Source: Orbilia blumenaviensis (taxonomy: Eukaryota; Ascomycota; Orbiliomycetes; Orbiliales; Orbiliaceae). From it: a stretch of 64,000 bases of DNA. Shown here piece after piece: positions 1 through 15,800 of this stretch. The stretch is taken from the NCBI GenBank assembly GCA_036872755.1, contig JAVHNS010000010.1, forward strand, positions 496,001 through 560,000. The letters run 5' to 3'. Made by a program: the position numbers and the translations under genes. The notes below the pieces were generated by a model that was given only the letters and a program-made list of their open reading frames with translations, did not search any database and had not been told where the DNA came from. Position 1 is the first letter of the stretch. Each line of letters opens with the position of its first letter.

Positions 1-1124
1 CCCGCTACGCCAGAAGAGGTTCTTGCTTGTTCGACCAACGATGTCAAAGGCATCGTTTATGATGGCGACGATACTTACCGCTATTTCGTCTGGCTTACTG
101 TTTCGAGAAATTATTTGATGCAGCCTGAGGCGAAAGCTCATAGTTCTAGGTCTAGTTCTGGTTCTGGTGATGCCTTGAGTAGCAACCAGAGGAAAAGGAA
201 GGCGACGACAATGGAGGAGGGTGGTGATAACGCTAGTAAGGATGATGTGTGGACTAAGATTGTGAAGGTGCCTTTTTTGATCTGGATGGGGAGCCCATTC
301 AGTTTTCTGAGTTTTGAGGTAAGCTATATGTTCCCATGTACCCCCCAAAAACCCTTATGTGGTGTTAGGGAGGGGTTGATTTAATGTTGGCGTTTCCACT
401 AATTATGGGGCAGACTGTCGATACGTTCTTCTCCGGCTCGGAGTTCGAGTACTCGCGCTACCAACTATCGATTGATGGAGCGCCCTTTCTATTCAACGCT
501 CCAGACGACAATTCGGTGTTTGATCATTACAACATCCTCGGGCGAGATTTTATCGACAGCAGATTTAAGGCTTTTAGTGTGGACTACAACACGCTTACTT
601 TGAGTCTAAAGAGGCGTAATGTGTTGAAGCACGTCCCGACCCAGCCAAGCGCCCTTAAGACAGAGCGCAAGGATGACCTCGAAAGTGCTCTGGACTATTG
701 GTGTGTGGACACCAGTGGTCAGGCTAAGGGCGAGGAGGGGCGTGAAGAGGCGTGGGTGAAGAAAAGAGATGAGGATTTGGAGAAGTTTTTGGAGGAGGAT
801 GAAGAAGATGATGACGATGACGAAGACTACGTTTATGATGGCAAGGGGGGTGAGGATGAAGAGGGTAGGGGTGAGGTGGGGGAAGATGTTGATGATGGGG
901 AGGAGGGGTGTTGGACTACGAAGGGGTTTAAGCAAATCAATACTGGCGCTGAAGCTAGTATTGATCCGATGCTATTACAGTTGGCGTCGGAGCAGCGGAG
1001 GGAGGAGAAGGCCCGGAGGGACCAGGAGAAGGTTGAGGCGGAGCTGGCTGCCGAGCAGTTGCTGGCAGACCAGGAGGGTGGCGCGGGTGAGGCCTCCGGG
1101 CCACCCGTTGGATCACAGGAGTAA
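1..1124 (+). CDS. Acidic protein of unknown function, 5'-truncated by window edge
   Basis: The reading frame is open from base 1 in frame 1 and runs to 318. An intron with GTAAGC donor and GGGGCAG acceptor occupies 319-413 in phase 0. The second exon is 414-1124, ending in TAA, giving 342 visible residues; the start lies outside the window. The first exon holds a Ser/Gly-rich basic linker (RKRK near residues 66-69). The second has a folded-looking stretch (SGSEFEYSRYQL onward), then a very acidic block (EEDEEDDDDDEDY) and a charged, probably helical tail rich in E, R, K and Q. The acid/basic bias resembles chromatin or ribosome-biogenesis proteins, but that is only composition; I recognise no family. 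Antisense and +1-frame open frames over the acidic block are shadows. Confidence 0.6.
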
Positions 1125-2915
1125 AGTTGTCTGGGGGGAGGAGGTGGTGAGTGAATCTCATGATATCTTATTGGTGTTCTATCTATCCTAACTTTCGAGA
1201 TTTAGGGGAGTGGAACACGGCGATAATTATATCGCCGGCGTATGTACAATTGCCCTTATTGAAAGGGTATGAAGGGGTCGCCGGCGCCCCCTTTTCTTCT
1301 ATGCATTATGACGGCGTTATGTATATACTATACTACTTTGATAATATCCTTCTGCTGCTTCCAATAGCCATCAATCATAACCTAATTCTTTCTGCCGCAC
1401 GATTCCTCCGTGGTTACCTGTTTCTTTACCCTATAACAGATACTAGACGTTAGAAATACCTTGTTCTGCGTAGTCTTTAATCCCCGTATGCACCGAGCGG
1501 ACTCGGCGCATATATCTCTAAGTTTGTTACCCAAGGAAGGCTTGTTGTACATACCTCTGCCCCACCTTCTACTACTAATTTGTCTAGCTGATAGAACGAA
1601 CTGATCATGGTTTGCCTCTATTTAAGGGGAACAAGGAACCCATATTTAGCCCTCAATCCAAAGCATTCCCATCCAAAGAAGTAAGAAAATACCTTCAGCA
1701 AGCTTAATTCCTTCAACCCCCGCTGTACAAGCTCCTGTATCCGCCGCTCATCGGTTTCGTTCTTATGTTCGCGGAAGGCATCGCGTGTTCTCCGTTTCGC
1801 GTATTCGCGGAAATTGTAGGTTGCGAATAAGGAGGATGTTCGGAGGAGGGAACGGTACTATTTCTCGGTATAAAAAAGAAGATAATGGTTATTTTGGTTA
1901 GCCTTTTCGCTTCAATGATGTAGTTTTTGGTGGCGATATTGAAACTGCTTGGTAGGCAGAGGGAAGAACATACGAGCGACCGAACTTGAAGACCGGTTTC
2001 GGCCATGAGGGATGGGATTACTGTGGTCATTTGGTGAATTAGATGACGTGGATCGCGCGGTTGTTGGTTAATATTGGGGGGATGGGAGAGCTCGAGAGCT
2101 TGGTGGATTTCCGTAGTCCCTCTCAAGTTTCGCATGTTGGATTTTAGAAAAATAGTCGGCTTGCGACGGGTCTTAACGCCGATTCTCTGGAGTCGGGGGT
2201 TTATCGATGGTCGGTGATAAGAGTAAAAACCACGTGACCATTTTGGATGTCAAAACTCGTAGACGGTCTGACTTGAAGATTTGGATTTCCAGTTTTCCCA
2301 CCAAAATTGGGTTAATTCGGAAGCATGCCATAGAGGAAGGGAGGTCAGGATTTTGGATTTGAAAACAGGATTTGATGGGCAATTGGTAGGGCTTTTTGAC
2401 GATGTTATCTTCGAGGGTTTGGGATGATTGGATGAGGGGGGAATCGTGGTGATGTCTTTTTGAAAAAAAAAAAAAAAAAGATTTATGGAAGTGCTTGTCA
2501 TGGAGGCTCTGACATTGAGAAGCATGGGAAACGCAAAACGAAATATTGGTGTTTGGGTTTTTTTGCCTTAGATTCAAGGCTGATTTTGTGAATCGCTGTG
2601 GTAGCTCAGGACTTACGGATGCTCGCTAGTATGCATCTTCAAAAGTATCCCGCTGGATTTTGAATGATTATGATTTTGTTTTTTTCGCCGTTTCAATTGA
2701 AAATTTCGATACCTGCAGTTAAAGTATTCGGATCATCTGCATTGCTTAAAAGGGCTTCTACATGATCTAGTAGTACAAAGTATACGAATATGCATATGTA
2801 ATGAAGAGAGACTGATACTAAATGTAAACATAAGTTCCTGTCTATAGCTCTATGCATTGGAAATAGTCTCCGTGCTAGACCCCGGACAGCTGTTAATGAA
2901 CAGATATCACAACAA
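1125..2915. other. Intergenic region, no supported gene
   Basis: It lies between the acidic-protein gene and the end of the E-set protein gene. Two antisense frames (1713-2135 and 2173-2577) are open for 130-140 codons, but they show low-complexity F/S/P composition, no recognisable domain and no good splice connection. A 17-A tract lies near 2462-2478. A CACGTGACC motif sits at about 2232. I see no RNA gene. Confidence 0.5.
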
Positions 2916-4790
2916 TTACATGCCTCGGGCTTGTTTCGCCTGCTCCGAGAGATCGAACTCTTTAGCTCGGCTAGGCGCCTCGGGTATCTTTACGGGCGCT
3001 GCAGCTGGATCCCTAGGCCTTACAAGGTCCAAAACTTCTCGAGGTAGCCTATCCAATGCCAAAGATCCGTCGATTAAGCCTTGGAGTGTTGACCGACTAA
3101 TAGTAATGTCGACTTCTTCTTCGCCATAGTCTTCAACCACGAAATCGCGCTCTTCTAAATAGTTCCATCTTTCATTCGCCTCATCCATTTCTCGGTGTTC
3201 ATTCCAATTAGTCTGATACATCCCGTCCACAAGGTATCTGTACCGCGTCCGCCTGGTCGGTAGCTCGAGTGTTAGAGACCAGGTACCATCTTGCTGTTCT
3301 TCTAAGTCGCGAAATATTTTGACGGAGGGATCTTGAGTGAAGGGGCCCTCGACTCGGACTCTATTTATGGGGTTTGGGGAAGTTGGGGCGCCCCAGGAGA
3401 ATGTATATTTCCCCATTGGGGCAATGGATTCAACCCAGGGCCATTTGACAGGCTGTGCTATCGTCAGTGGTATGTAATTCCTCGTCACCTTTGGTGTAGT
3501 CCCCCGTCGTCGTTGCTGCACGTCGGGGTCCAGAACGACACTAACATCCTCATGAAAAGAGGCAGTATTGATAAATGTATGCCATCCTTTACCCTCTCCT
3601 TGAAAAATTCGGTACTGGAAATGGAATTTGTCGTCTGGAGAACTCGGGATCCAATCAAATGCGATTCGGATTTCCCACACTGTAGGATCAACAGTTGAAA
3701 GTTTTAGTTCTCCAGCGTTTATGTTGTGCATTGTTACGTCTCCACCCGCGAGGGAGAGCTTTGAATCCGGTGGGAGATCAGGGAACCTTGCTTTAATCAC
3801 ACCAATGAACCGGGTAGGTGCCATTCCGACATTATTAGGTACCCCGATGAATTTCGTAGGTACCCATACAGGCTCCGAAATTTCGATCGGGGTGATGAAA
3901 TTACACTTTTCTCCAACGCTAGACTGTTCGCCTGTAGTATCGTCGTGGGAGATCTTCTTGAAATACCCTTGCAGGTCGTTAACTTCGTTGCATTTCCGTA
4001 CTCCGTCGACAATATACCAATAGTCCACGAACTTTTTACCCTCGGGGATCGAAACTCGTAGTGTGAGCTCCCAGAATTGATACTCGGGGTTCCATATTAG
4101 TTTTTCGACACGCTTGCGGCCCCATGCGTCGTATATTCCAGTGACAAAAACCTCTTTGACCGGAGGACTGCCCGGCCAGCGGAAGAGGCACATGCCGGTC
4201 CTCGCTTGTAGATTTAATACGGGCCGGGTTCGGGGCTTAATGGTGGCCTGAACCGGCTGCTGAGGGGCTAAGATCCCAAGGTTAGGGGAACTGGAATATT
4301 CAGGGGGAGAAAGTGGCCATGGCGGGACCTGGGGTTTTAGTTCTCCTTCAGGCAAATTTCCTCTGGATAGGTTACTTCCAGGTAGTTTTATTTGAGGCTG
4401 TGTATCTACCAGATCATTTAATTCCAATACGTTCCAATCATACTCCTTTTGCAAAGAAAAGAACCGCCGCTCAGTTTTCCGAGTTTTATCAATAACATTT
4501 TCACCATTTATGGTAAAGAAGTAATATATCTTTCCATCGAATGGCCCACCTGGTCGGGGGAGCTCGAGCTCTATGTCCCCGCTCACTTTGGCAGCTCTAT
4601 AAGTATGACTCCGCTCAGGGAGAACGTGAGTTTGGAAGGAAGTATGTGTGAAAGTGCCGGTCACTGACGCTGATTTAATTATTGACGAGTTCCCGGGTAC
4701 GTTGTATGAGAATCGGTAGATGACTTTTTGCGGAGGAGGGTTTTTTTTACCCTTGTCTGGGAAGATAGGAAAATTTGGCAGTTTTGGCAT
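2916..4790 (-). CDS. Tandem E-set / CBM48 (AMPK glycogen-binding-like) protein without catalytic domain
   Basis: A single uninterrupted frame of 624 residues. At least three segments look like AMPK1_CBM/CBM48 immunoglobulin-like beta domains. Residues about 22-115 end in KIYYFFTINGENVID. Residues about 199-275 contain the signature FRWPG..EVFVTGIYDAW followed by VDYWYIVDGVR. Residues about 460-550 contain YTFSWG, WSLTLELP and YRYLVDGMYQTNWN. Residues about 328-425 (KARFPDL.. FHFQYRIFQGEG) form a more divergent fourth copy. A Pro-rich linker (130-190) separates the first two; the C-terminus (555-624) is charged. In this family the fold binds glycogen or starch, or acts as a scaffold in SNF1/AMPK beta subunits and related proteins. 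Here there is no kinase, phosphatase or amylase domain and no signal peptide, so a cytosolic binding or scaffold role is inferred. Start: first ATG of the frame. Confidence 0.8.
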   Translation of the reverse strand: MPKLPNFPIFPDKGKKNPPPQKVIYRFSYNVPGNSSIIKSASVTGTFTHTSFQTHVLPERSHTYRAAKVSGDIELELPRPGGPFDGKIYYFFTINGENVIDKTRKTERRFFSLQKEYDWNVLELNDLVDTQPQIKLPGSNLSRGNLPEGELKPQVPPWPLSPPEYSSSPNLGILAPQQPVQATIKPRTRPVLNLQARTGMCLFRWPGSPPVKEVFVTGIYDAWGRKRVEKLIWNPEYQFWELTLRVSIPEGKKFVDYWYIVDGVRKCNEVNDLQGYFKKISHDDTTGEQSSVGEKCNFITPIEISEPVWVPTKFIGVPNNVGMAPTRFIGVIKARFPDLPPDSKLSLAGGDVTMHNINAGELKLSTVDPTVWEIRIAFDWIPSSPDDKFHFQYRIFQGEGKGWHTFINTASFHEDVSVVLDPDVQQRRRGTTPKVTRNYIPLTIAQPVKWPWVESIAPMGKYTFSWGAPTSPNPINRVRVEGPFTQDPSVKIFRDLEEQQDGTWSLTLELPTRRTRYRYLVDGMYQTNWNEHREMDEANERWNYLEERDFVVEDYGEEEVDITISRSTLQGLIDGSLALDRLPREVLDLVRPRDPAAAPVKIPEAPSRAKEFDLSEQAKQARGM

Positions 4791-8640
<3,850 letters not shown>

Positions 8641-8881
8641 AGATATATTTCATGATATATGATCTGGAGTGGAGGGATAAGAATCTTTCGGATAGATTAC
8701 CGATATATAGACGCAGCAATTCTTTGGCTACCTGGCTTTATTTCGTGTGGATTATATTACATATCTCTTTTTTTTTGCGTTTTTCTGGGCTGTCTTGCTT
8801 GCGGGCGTGGAATTTAAGAATCTTTACCATAAATAACCTGAAGATTCATCATAAAGTAGTACTTCGTATGTGTAGAACTTG

Positions 8882-9863
8882 TTAATCATTTCCAGCTTCT
8901 TTCTCAGCTTCTTCTGTTACAACCCTTATCACAACCGCCCTTAGCCCCTCATCCAGTCCAGGCAGCAGCTTCCCCGCCTCCTCTTTCCCCCTATCGCTAA
9001 GCTTCCTCCACGTTTTCTTCACAATTCCCACCCACTTCTCTTCGTCATACTCCTCATGCTGCTTCTTAAACCCCTCAACCTCATTCCTCAAAAACACCAG
9101 CACAGCTGCATCCTCTAGTAATGTCGTAGTAGGGTGAACCCTTGATTTTATGAGTAAATCCTTCTTCGCGATGGCAGAGGCGATTTCTGTAAGTTCTGGT
9201 TCTGGGAGAGAAAGAGGGGAGAGTAGACTTGTAGAATAGTTTGCTTGGATGGTGTAGAGGTCGCGACGCCAGCGGAGATATCCGGCCTTTCCGTCGGGGT
9301 AGGTAGAGCGGGGGTGGAGGAAACGGCGGAGATGCTGGGGTTTTTGATAATGGAAATGAGTCAGCTGGGGGTCTAGATCTGTACATATGTCGTATCCCAC
9401 GTATGGAGTTCTGTGGTATGTCATAAAATGATACATCATATGACTAAAGCTAGGAGCCTTGATGCATCGATTCACATGTTCGCATGTACTTAAAAGAAGT
9501 ACCCAAGGCTGGATGCGAGGGCACTTTGACAACCAACTATTTCCACCCATTCTCCCCCCGTACCCCCTGACCAAAATACATAGTAAAAGCAAGATATCCC
9601 AATTACCGCATACAAATTGATGGAGCCACTATTTACCACCTCCAGTGCGAATGAACAAGAAATTCACCAACCTGACATCTAGCAGCAATAACCTGAACAT
9701 TCGTAGGCTCCTCCGGCGCCACCAATATCCTCAGGTACTCTTCTACGTTATCCGCATATATTATTTCCTGCCCAGAGGGATCCTCGCGGTGCGCATCGTC
9801 AATGATTTCCTTTGCGCGTAGGAAGACAGCGGGGTCTGATAGTGTCGCTGTTGGTTCTGCCAT
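8882..9863 (-). CDS. DUF4202 domain protein (glutamyl-tRNA-synthetase-annotated family), function unknown
   Basis: Two exons on the minus strand: 9863-9672 and 9334-8882, joined in phase 0 across a 337-bp intron (donor CAG|GTTGGT, acceptor CCCAG|CAT). The result is 214 residues. The splice restores the family core: IIYADNVEEYLRILVAPEEP, then VQVIAARCQ|HLRRFLHPRSTYPDGKAGYLRWR. This matches the DUF4202 pattern ELLY..RM..WL..L.P..SE.LRIAARAQH..RW.IPR..YP..R.GYL.WR. Family members are sometimes misnamed glutamyl-tRNA synthetase; no synthetase motif is present and the function is unknown. The tail is helical (EEKWVGIVKKTWRKL). The intron is long for this window, and part of it stays open in the exon-2 frame, so intron retention or a second isoform cannot be excluded. 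Confidence 0.85.
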
Positions 9864-11681
9864 GGTCGTCTTAAGAGGGAGGTGGGAAGAGGAGAAAATT
9901 GAATCGAGTAACTGAGAAGATGGAGAATGATATCAGGTATCGAGCTGCGCTATGCGTACATGCATATATATATTGACGCGGGCACGTGGGGGTTATCCGC
10001 TGTATGTCTCGTGTTGGTATGTTGGATTTGTGACAACGAATCAGGCAATCGAGATTACTGTCTGCAATTGAGCCGGCTGGGGAAGCCGATACGGAGCTCG
10101 GAGGCAATGAACCGTAGTGAACCGTAGCTAGGTCATACGTTTAGCACTAACTAGCCCTAACCTTGTCTTGGGCCGTTCACTTTCTTAAACGTTGAAATGC
10201 CTTAGTTAATTTAAGTGTTCCATGAATAAGGTTGTTGGGTTTTGCGGAGATCGATTAGCCTTGCAATTGTGGAATCATGAGCTAGCTGCGTTGCAGAGAT
10301 GCAGCGAACCTACCTATATACCGGTTTCATCGACTAATATTAGCGCACTGCACTTCAATATAATGTTGAGAATGGCCCAAACTAGTAGTTACCAGAAGGG
10401 CGAGTTGCAGCTTCAGGGCTATCATAACCAATAGCCAATGGCTAATACATACGACTGCAGCCGCCAAGCGGTTGTACAGCATGCAAGCTATCGATAAATC
10501 TGACAGCCTTACGTGTTCATGCCTCGGATTGGATCCTACTAAAGTTGTGTGTGAAAGCACTATTCATTGCATATCCATAGCTAGTTATAGCGGCGTACTT
10601 GACGAAATTGACAAACTTACAAAGCTGGTCCGATATTATCTGCAGATTTCAGACTACTATATGTGTTACAGCTTCGAAAGACAGAAACATCATGGCATCA
10701 CTTGCCACATTTTCTACTGAGATCCTTATATAAATCTTGTGACAAATTAAGGTGGAACATTATACTTTTAATTAAAATATAAGTTGAATCTGCCCGTTCA
10801 AATCATGACAAATGATTTATTTATTCCATTGTTTTGATTTTTCTCCTCACCGTTCTCCACAGCATTATACTTAACAAAACATTAAGTCGGAGTCGCAATT
10901 ATTGACATATAGAATACAAGAATATATGTATTATAGAGGGAGGGGACATTAATATAAGGACAAGTGAAACACCCAAGCTATGGGAGACTTTCCATGTGCA
11001 TAATAAGAAGCGGGTAAGGCATTGGTAACGTTAGAAACATCGCACATTCGGCGCTAGACATAAAGGTAATAAAGGGTATGGAATACGTAGGTCAAAGAAG
11101 GCCCAGGCGAACAAGGGACGTTAATGATCGTATTGGGGGGGTTGCGTATACGGGGTTTTCGGGGAAAATCCAGAAGGGACGGCTCGCTCGAGGAATAGAT
11201 AGCCGGGGGGAGAGAGTTTTCGTCCAGGAATTGGTGTTCGGTCCAGAACAATACACTATCGCAATCGTAACTGGAAAGGAGGGGGAGATGAAGGGGACGC
11301 CACGGCCGTGGTGGTCGTTTAATGATGTCTCGCGGCTTGGAAGGATCCGCGACTGGTCATGCTGCCTATATAAACCAGGGAAGAAGAAAGAAGAAAAGAG
11401 CATTAAAAACGGTCGTTCGATCCCATATTGCGTCGTAAAATAGAGATAAGAGCTTAAAGTATCAAAGAAACGGGCAATTCCGATGATTTAAGTATTCAAT
11501 CTTCTGCTGGACGAGCGAACTGGGGAAGTGCAAAAAGCAGAAAATTGAAAAACGAAAAACCAAGGGAGAGGGGTGGATTAAGCACAAGACATTAATTATT
11601 TCGCTCGCCATCATCCGCTGTCAGATTGGTGACAGGAAGGATGACAAGATTGAACATTATTAATTAGGGAAAGGAGTGTGT
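9864..11681. other. Intergenic region, no supported gene
   Basis: It lies upstream of the DUF4202 gene and downstream of the SUR7-family gene. A plus-strand frame at 11078-11443 and its antisense partner are open for 100-120 codons, but no domain is recognisable. A short TATA-like run (CATATATATATTG) occurs near 9961. The section 10,700-11,000 is AT-rich, with TTAATTAAAATATAAG. I see no tRNA or repeat structure. Confidence 0.45.
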
Positions 11682-12801
11682 TTAGTTGAATTGTTGCGCG
11701 CTTTCTCCAGCTGGAGGCTTGCGACGGAAAAAGGAAAGTTTCCCACCTCGTTTTTCAGCTTCCATGCTACGTTCGTGATGGCGATTTCTGCGGGCGGATT
11801 TGAAACCCAGGCAGTAGAAGATCGATGAGAAAAGCATGCACCCGACGGCGCCCCAGGTGAAACCAAACGCCTAAACTTCGGTTAGTCCCCAATTTATACC
11901 GGAATTTACACAATATACTCACATAGTATCCGATGCCAGCGTTCAAACCAGCATCATGGAAAGTGGTTCTACCGAGAGTGTAGACAGCGCTGGTATATCT
12001 TTTCGTTAGCAATATTTCAGTTCGACGGTTAATTGAGGTGAGAGCATCCTTACGTCATCAGCGAAGCAAGCGTGATCACGCAGAACAAAGCCCAGAAAGA
12101 AGCGACAGCAGACAAGGCACTTCCAAGTCTGCTGCACAGAGCCAGAATTCCGCACAACATGCTACAAAGCATGAAGAACAAGCTGATGAGGACAAAGGCG
12201 AAGACAAATCGCGACAGGTAGTAATAGGTTCTGTCATTATTCAGAAAGTCACCTGGAACTCCTTCCTCGGTGCCAAAGTTTCGCTGAGGCAAGAAAGGAT
12301 TCGCAACGTGTACTGAGCCGCAATTTTGGGTGACTCCACCGATTTGGCCAGCTGTTGATTCGCAGACCTATATCAAAAAATTGTTTAGCAATGGGTTTGT
12401 AGTGAATGTTGATATTATGGTAGGCTAAAAGTAATGCTGGGTTGCACGTACATTCCACAGAGTCCATTCCGAAATAGCCGGTGCGCCTGGAATACCAGAG
12501 GTATCGGCCCAGAGAAAATAAATTCTGTTAAAGGGATCCCAATCTCGAGTACCGGCCAATAGAACCAATATCAATAGGACACAACCACCAGCTGTCAGGA
12601 GCAGCGAGAGTAAGGCGAATAGGAAGTCTATTATGTGAAAGAGACAATCGCTATCGTTAGCGACATGCGACCTCTGGGAAAACGTGGAACGCGGGTTGCA
12701 TTGTTCCCGCGTGTGGTGCAGACCGAATTTGCATGCATATGGCGACCAAATTTGGTAGCGAGAACGGTATGAAGATAGGTAATATACGTACTTCCGGCCA
12801 T
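11682..12801 (-). CDS. SUR7: SUR7/PalI-family tetraspan plasma-membrane protein
   Basis: Five exons on the minus strand: 12801-12792, 12627-12452, 12367-12054, 11989-11923 and 11870-11682. They give 251 residues. The first coding exon is only 10 nt (ATG GCC GGA A), and the splice gives MAGNFLFALLSLLLTAGGCVL. Segments: TM1 at residues about 4-26; a large extracellular loop with RIYFLWADTSGIPGAPAIS and EWTLWNVC, typical of SUR7 proteins; TM2 (LSRFVFAFVLISLFFMLCSML); TM3 (LSAVASFWALFCVITLASLM); TM4 (AFGFTWGAVGCMLFSSIFYCLGF); then a short basic cytosolic tail ending QQFN. In yeast, Sur7 marks eisosomes (MCC patches) at the plasma membrane. The orthology among SUR7 paralogues is not resolved here. 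The Cys pair in the loop (WNVC..QNCG) fits the claudin-like fold. Confidence 0.9.
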
Positions 12802-15800
12802 GGTGAACTATTCAGAATATTAAGACTTCAACTAAAGAATTGTTAGAATATGAAGCAAAACAAAATGAACGTAACGTTAACGACACACTGACGTCGGTGA
12901 CGATGTCGAAGTTGGTTGGCTGGGTCAAGTTGCGACGTGCGAATGAACAAACGAGCAAACAAACGTTGAACGAGCAGACAGAAAAAAGAAGGAGGGAAAA
13001 GGGAAGGAGGGAAAACATACCGCTGATAAACGACGAACGATGCCAACTTTTGGGGAGAGCTCGCTAACACGAACAATCGGAATCCACAGACACCAAACCA
13101 AACTGGTATGTTTCTTCCTGCAGATGCAACAAAGCGGAAAGAAAAGAAACGAATACTAGTATGTAGCTAACAGAGGCGCTCTTGATCTTGAAGGTGGGCT
13201 TAATAGTTGGACTTCTTTCTGGAGAAGTTTGGAGCAGCGACGGAAATAGTTAACTGCAAGCGAGGAGGAAATGGCTGGGCCGATGCATATGATATATACC
13301 ACTACCCTGGCTATGGAGGGGGGGATGTCCGAACTCTCAAGGAACCTTTTGACTGGAACTCTGCAGCTCTAAACCTCGAAGGTCGCCATTCTTTTATTCT
13401 CCGGGGTGGTCTTTTCAGGCGATCGCGACAGGCTTTATTCTCGATCATACTACCTAGTTATCACCCTCTGCGGCCCTTGCAATCGCAAGGTCTTGGTTGG
13501 CCCAACCTCGATCGAATTGTTTTCGTATCATGGCCGGCGAAAAACAGGGTTTGTTGGCCAGGCCATTGTCCATGCCCCATGCACGGATACCGTCATACCA
13601 GCAACATCTCTAGGCCTCTTTTTAGTCTTCCAAATCTCAAACGACAACTGCAGATGCAAAATGCAATTGGAATGCTAAGCTACTAAGCTCCAGATGCTCA
13701 CCTGAGCATGAGCGGGTTCACCAGTGGCTAGGGTTTTGATCTCAAAAATTTTCGGTTTTCCAGCTACCGCGGAGGACAATTGTCTGGGCAGCGCCATCGA
13801 ACGCCCCGTGAGCATACGTATGCTTGTCTTTTTTCTCCCCAGCCCAGCCAATTCGAAGCCCATAAAGTCCGTGAAGCTTGGCAGATCATGCTCGTTCAAG
13901 GGCCAGCCAGCGAGCGCTCCAAGAAGTGTCTCAGACTCCCAATACGTCATCCTGTCACCAGTTCTGTTTGTTCTCGTCGACACATCACTTCCCCAAACGA
14001 TAGTTCTGGGTAGGCAAAATCCAAGCCAAATGCAGAGAGGCTTTTAACACGCTTTCAACGAAACCTTATAAGCCGAACGAATTGAGAATTCTCAATGTAA
14101 GCAAAACAAACAATTTGGGGTTGGATTTCGCCATGTCGGAACTTCTTTGCGGTGGGAAACTATTGTCTTTGGGGAAATAATTGCCCTTGCGAACATCGAA
14201 TAGGCAGTTGAAAGCTTTAAGCTCCTACGGACGGTCAACGGGAGTGTAGCGTAGAGCGGCACACCCCCCTCTGTGTTTCATACCCTTGATCTTAAATATT
14301 TACAGTGTAGGCGATTTCCTTTCCGATATCGATTATCATAATATAAGACCCCTACGAGATGCATGGTTCTGTTCGGTTGCAGTAGAGAATGTGCTAACTC
14401 CGACCTTTTAGTTTTGATTCGGGGTAGCCAATCCCAAGATTCGTCAAGCGAAGCCTACGACTACCTTCAAGGAAAAACAACGAGACATACCGAGGTCGTT
14501 ATGCATAGCACAGCCCAGCCAAGGGCAAGTCATCTTTCGATATCCTCAGATTTTTTTTTACCAAGGTGGGGTGGAATTAAGGTTGCACATACCTTTCATA
14601 TCTGGGTTTGTGAAGCAATATCTAGCGCCATTCTAATACAGATCACCGATGTTGCTACAGGCGTATATCGAGAAAATGTTCCTGCCACGCACGCTCCAAC
14701 GACAGCCACAGGCAGTATCATATAATGTCTCTCATAGAACTCAGTATATGCACTTCGGATCTTCCGTTGTCCCGTCGAAGCAGCGCTCTAGACAGGCCAG
14801 GAAGCATATAAACAATATACCCGAACAGAGGGAAAAACTGGTATAACAGGTAGTGTACTTAGAACCCTAGCCAGCCCCGAGACAGACTTACGTGGCGGCT
14901 TCTCTGAAAAGAGAAGAGAAGGAATACACTTACGCATACAAGGTGGCAGTGAATTTCGAAGCCATCCGGTGCGACATGGCTGGGCATGTTCATATGGGAT
15001 GACTTGCTATCATACAACCTAAGGGATTCCCGATAACAATAGCCGTGATGATGAAGCTAGCTGACCGGGAACAATCGCACAGCAATGCTGAACTTATATG
15101 CAGATATATCTACAGGCCCCAGGATACAGTGTCATAGTTTAGGCTTTCTGATAGCTCGATCTTGGGATGTTATGGTCTCGATCTGGATCACGCTTGTCTT
15201 CCGGCTGTATGCCCTGGATGTGTATCCGGATGCGGCTCATGCATTACTTAATCATTAATAATATATTGGTGTACCTTTGACCTAGTATATAAGACCAGAA
15301 GGCCCACTGCACAACTACTCAAATATTTTTTTCTAGACTGTATTGTATTTATCAGCTGACCGCGTTAACGGTCCTGCATAACTCGTTCCTGAATTTCGTG
15401 TTCTGAATGCAGTCATATTTATATAACGTAACTAATATCAGGTACCTGCTCAAGCGGATTTCCTCGACGGGGCCGACCGACCTAGAAATACCAAATTGCA
15501 ATATTGTGAGTCTCAATACCAGTCTACATAATAACTGATATCGAACCGATTGCGTGGTTGCAAAGCTATACCTTACTGGTCGACTTGATTGAGGTCGAGT
15601 ATATACGCCACGTGCCCAGATTTGGACCGAACAAAGAGGCCACCAAAGCTAATAAATGTTCGCCAACACCTTCAAGCTCTAGTACCAAGTGCAAGCCATG
15701 TCCATGGCGCCAACGTTAGTGTCGACTAGATGCCTAATCCTCATCCTAATGTTATAGACAGTATGTCAATATCATCAATTTCCAGCATCACCGAAAAGTG

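Noticed and set aside
1713..2577. Two adjacent antisense frames of 134-140 codons
   Set aside because: FFFF and low-complexity S/P text derived from the A-tract at about 2462-2478; no domain and no convincing junction between them.
13207..13983. Open frames of 159 (+) and 102 (-) codons between SUR7-family and NVJ2-like genes
   Set aside because: No recognisable domain, overlapping one another, and no supporting splice sites or codon pattern.
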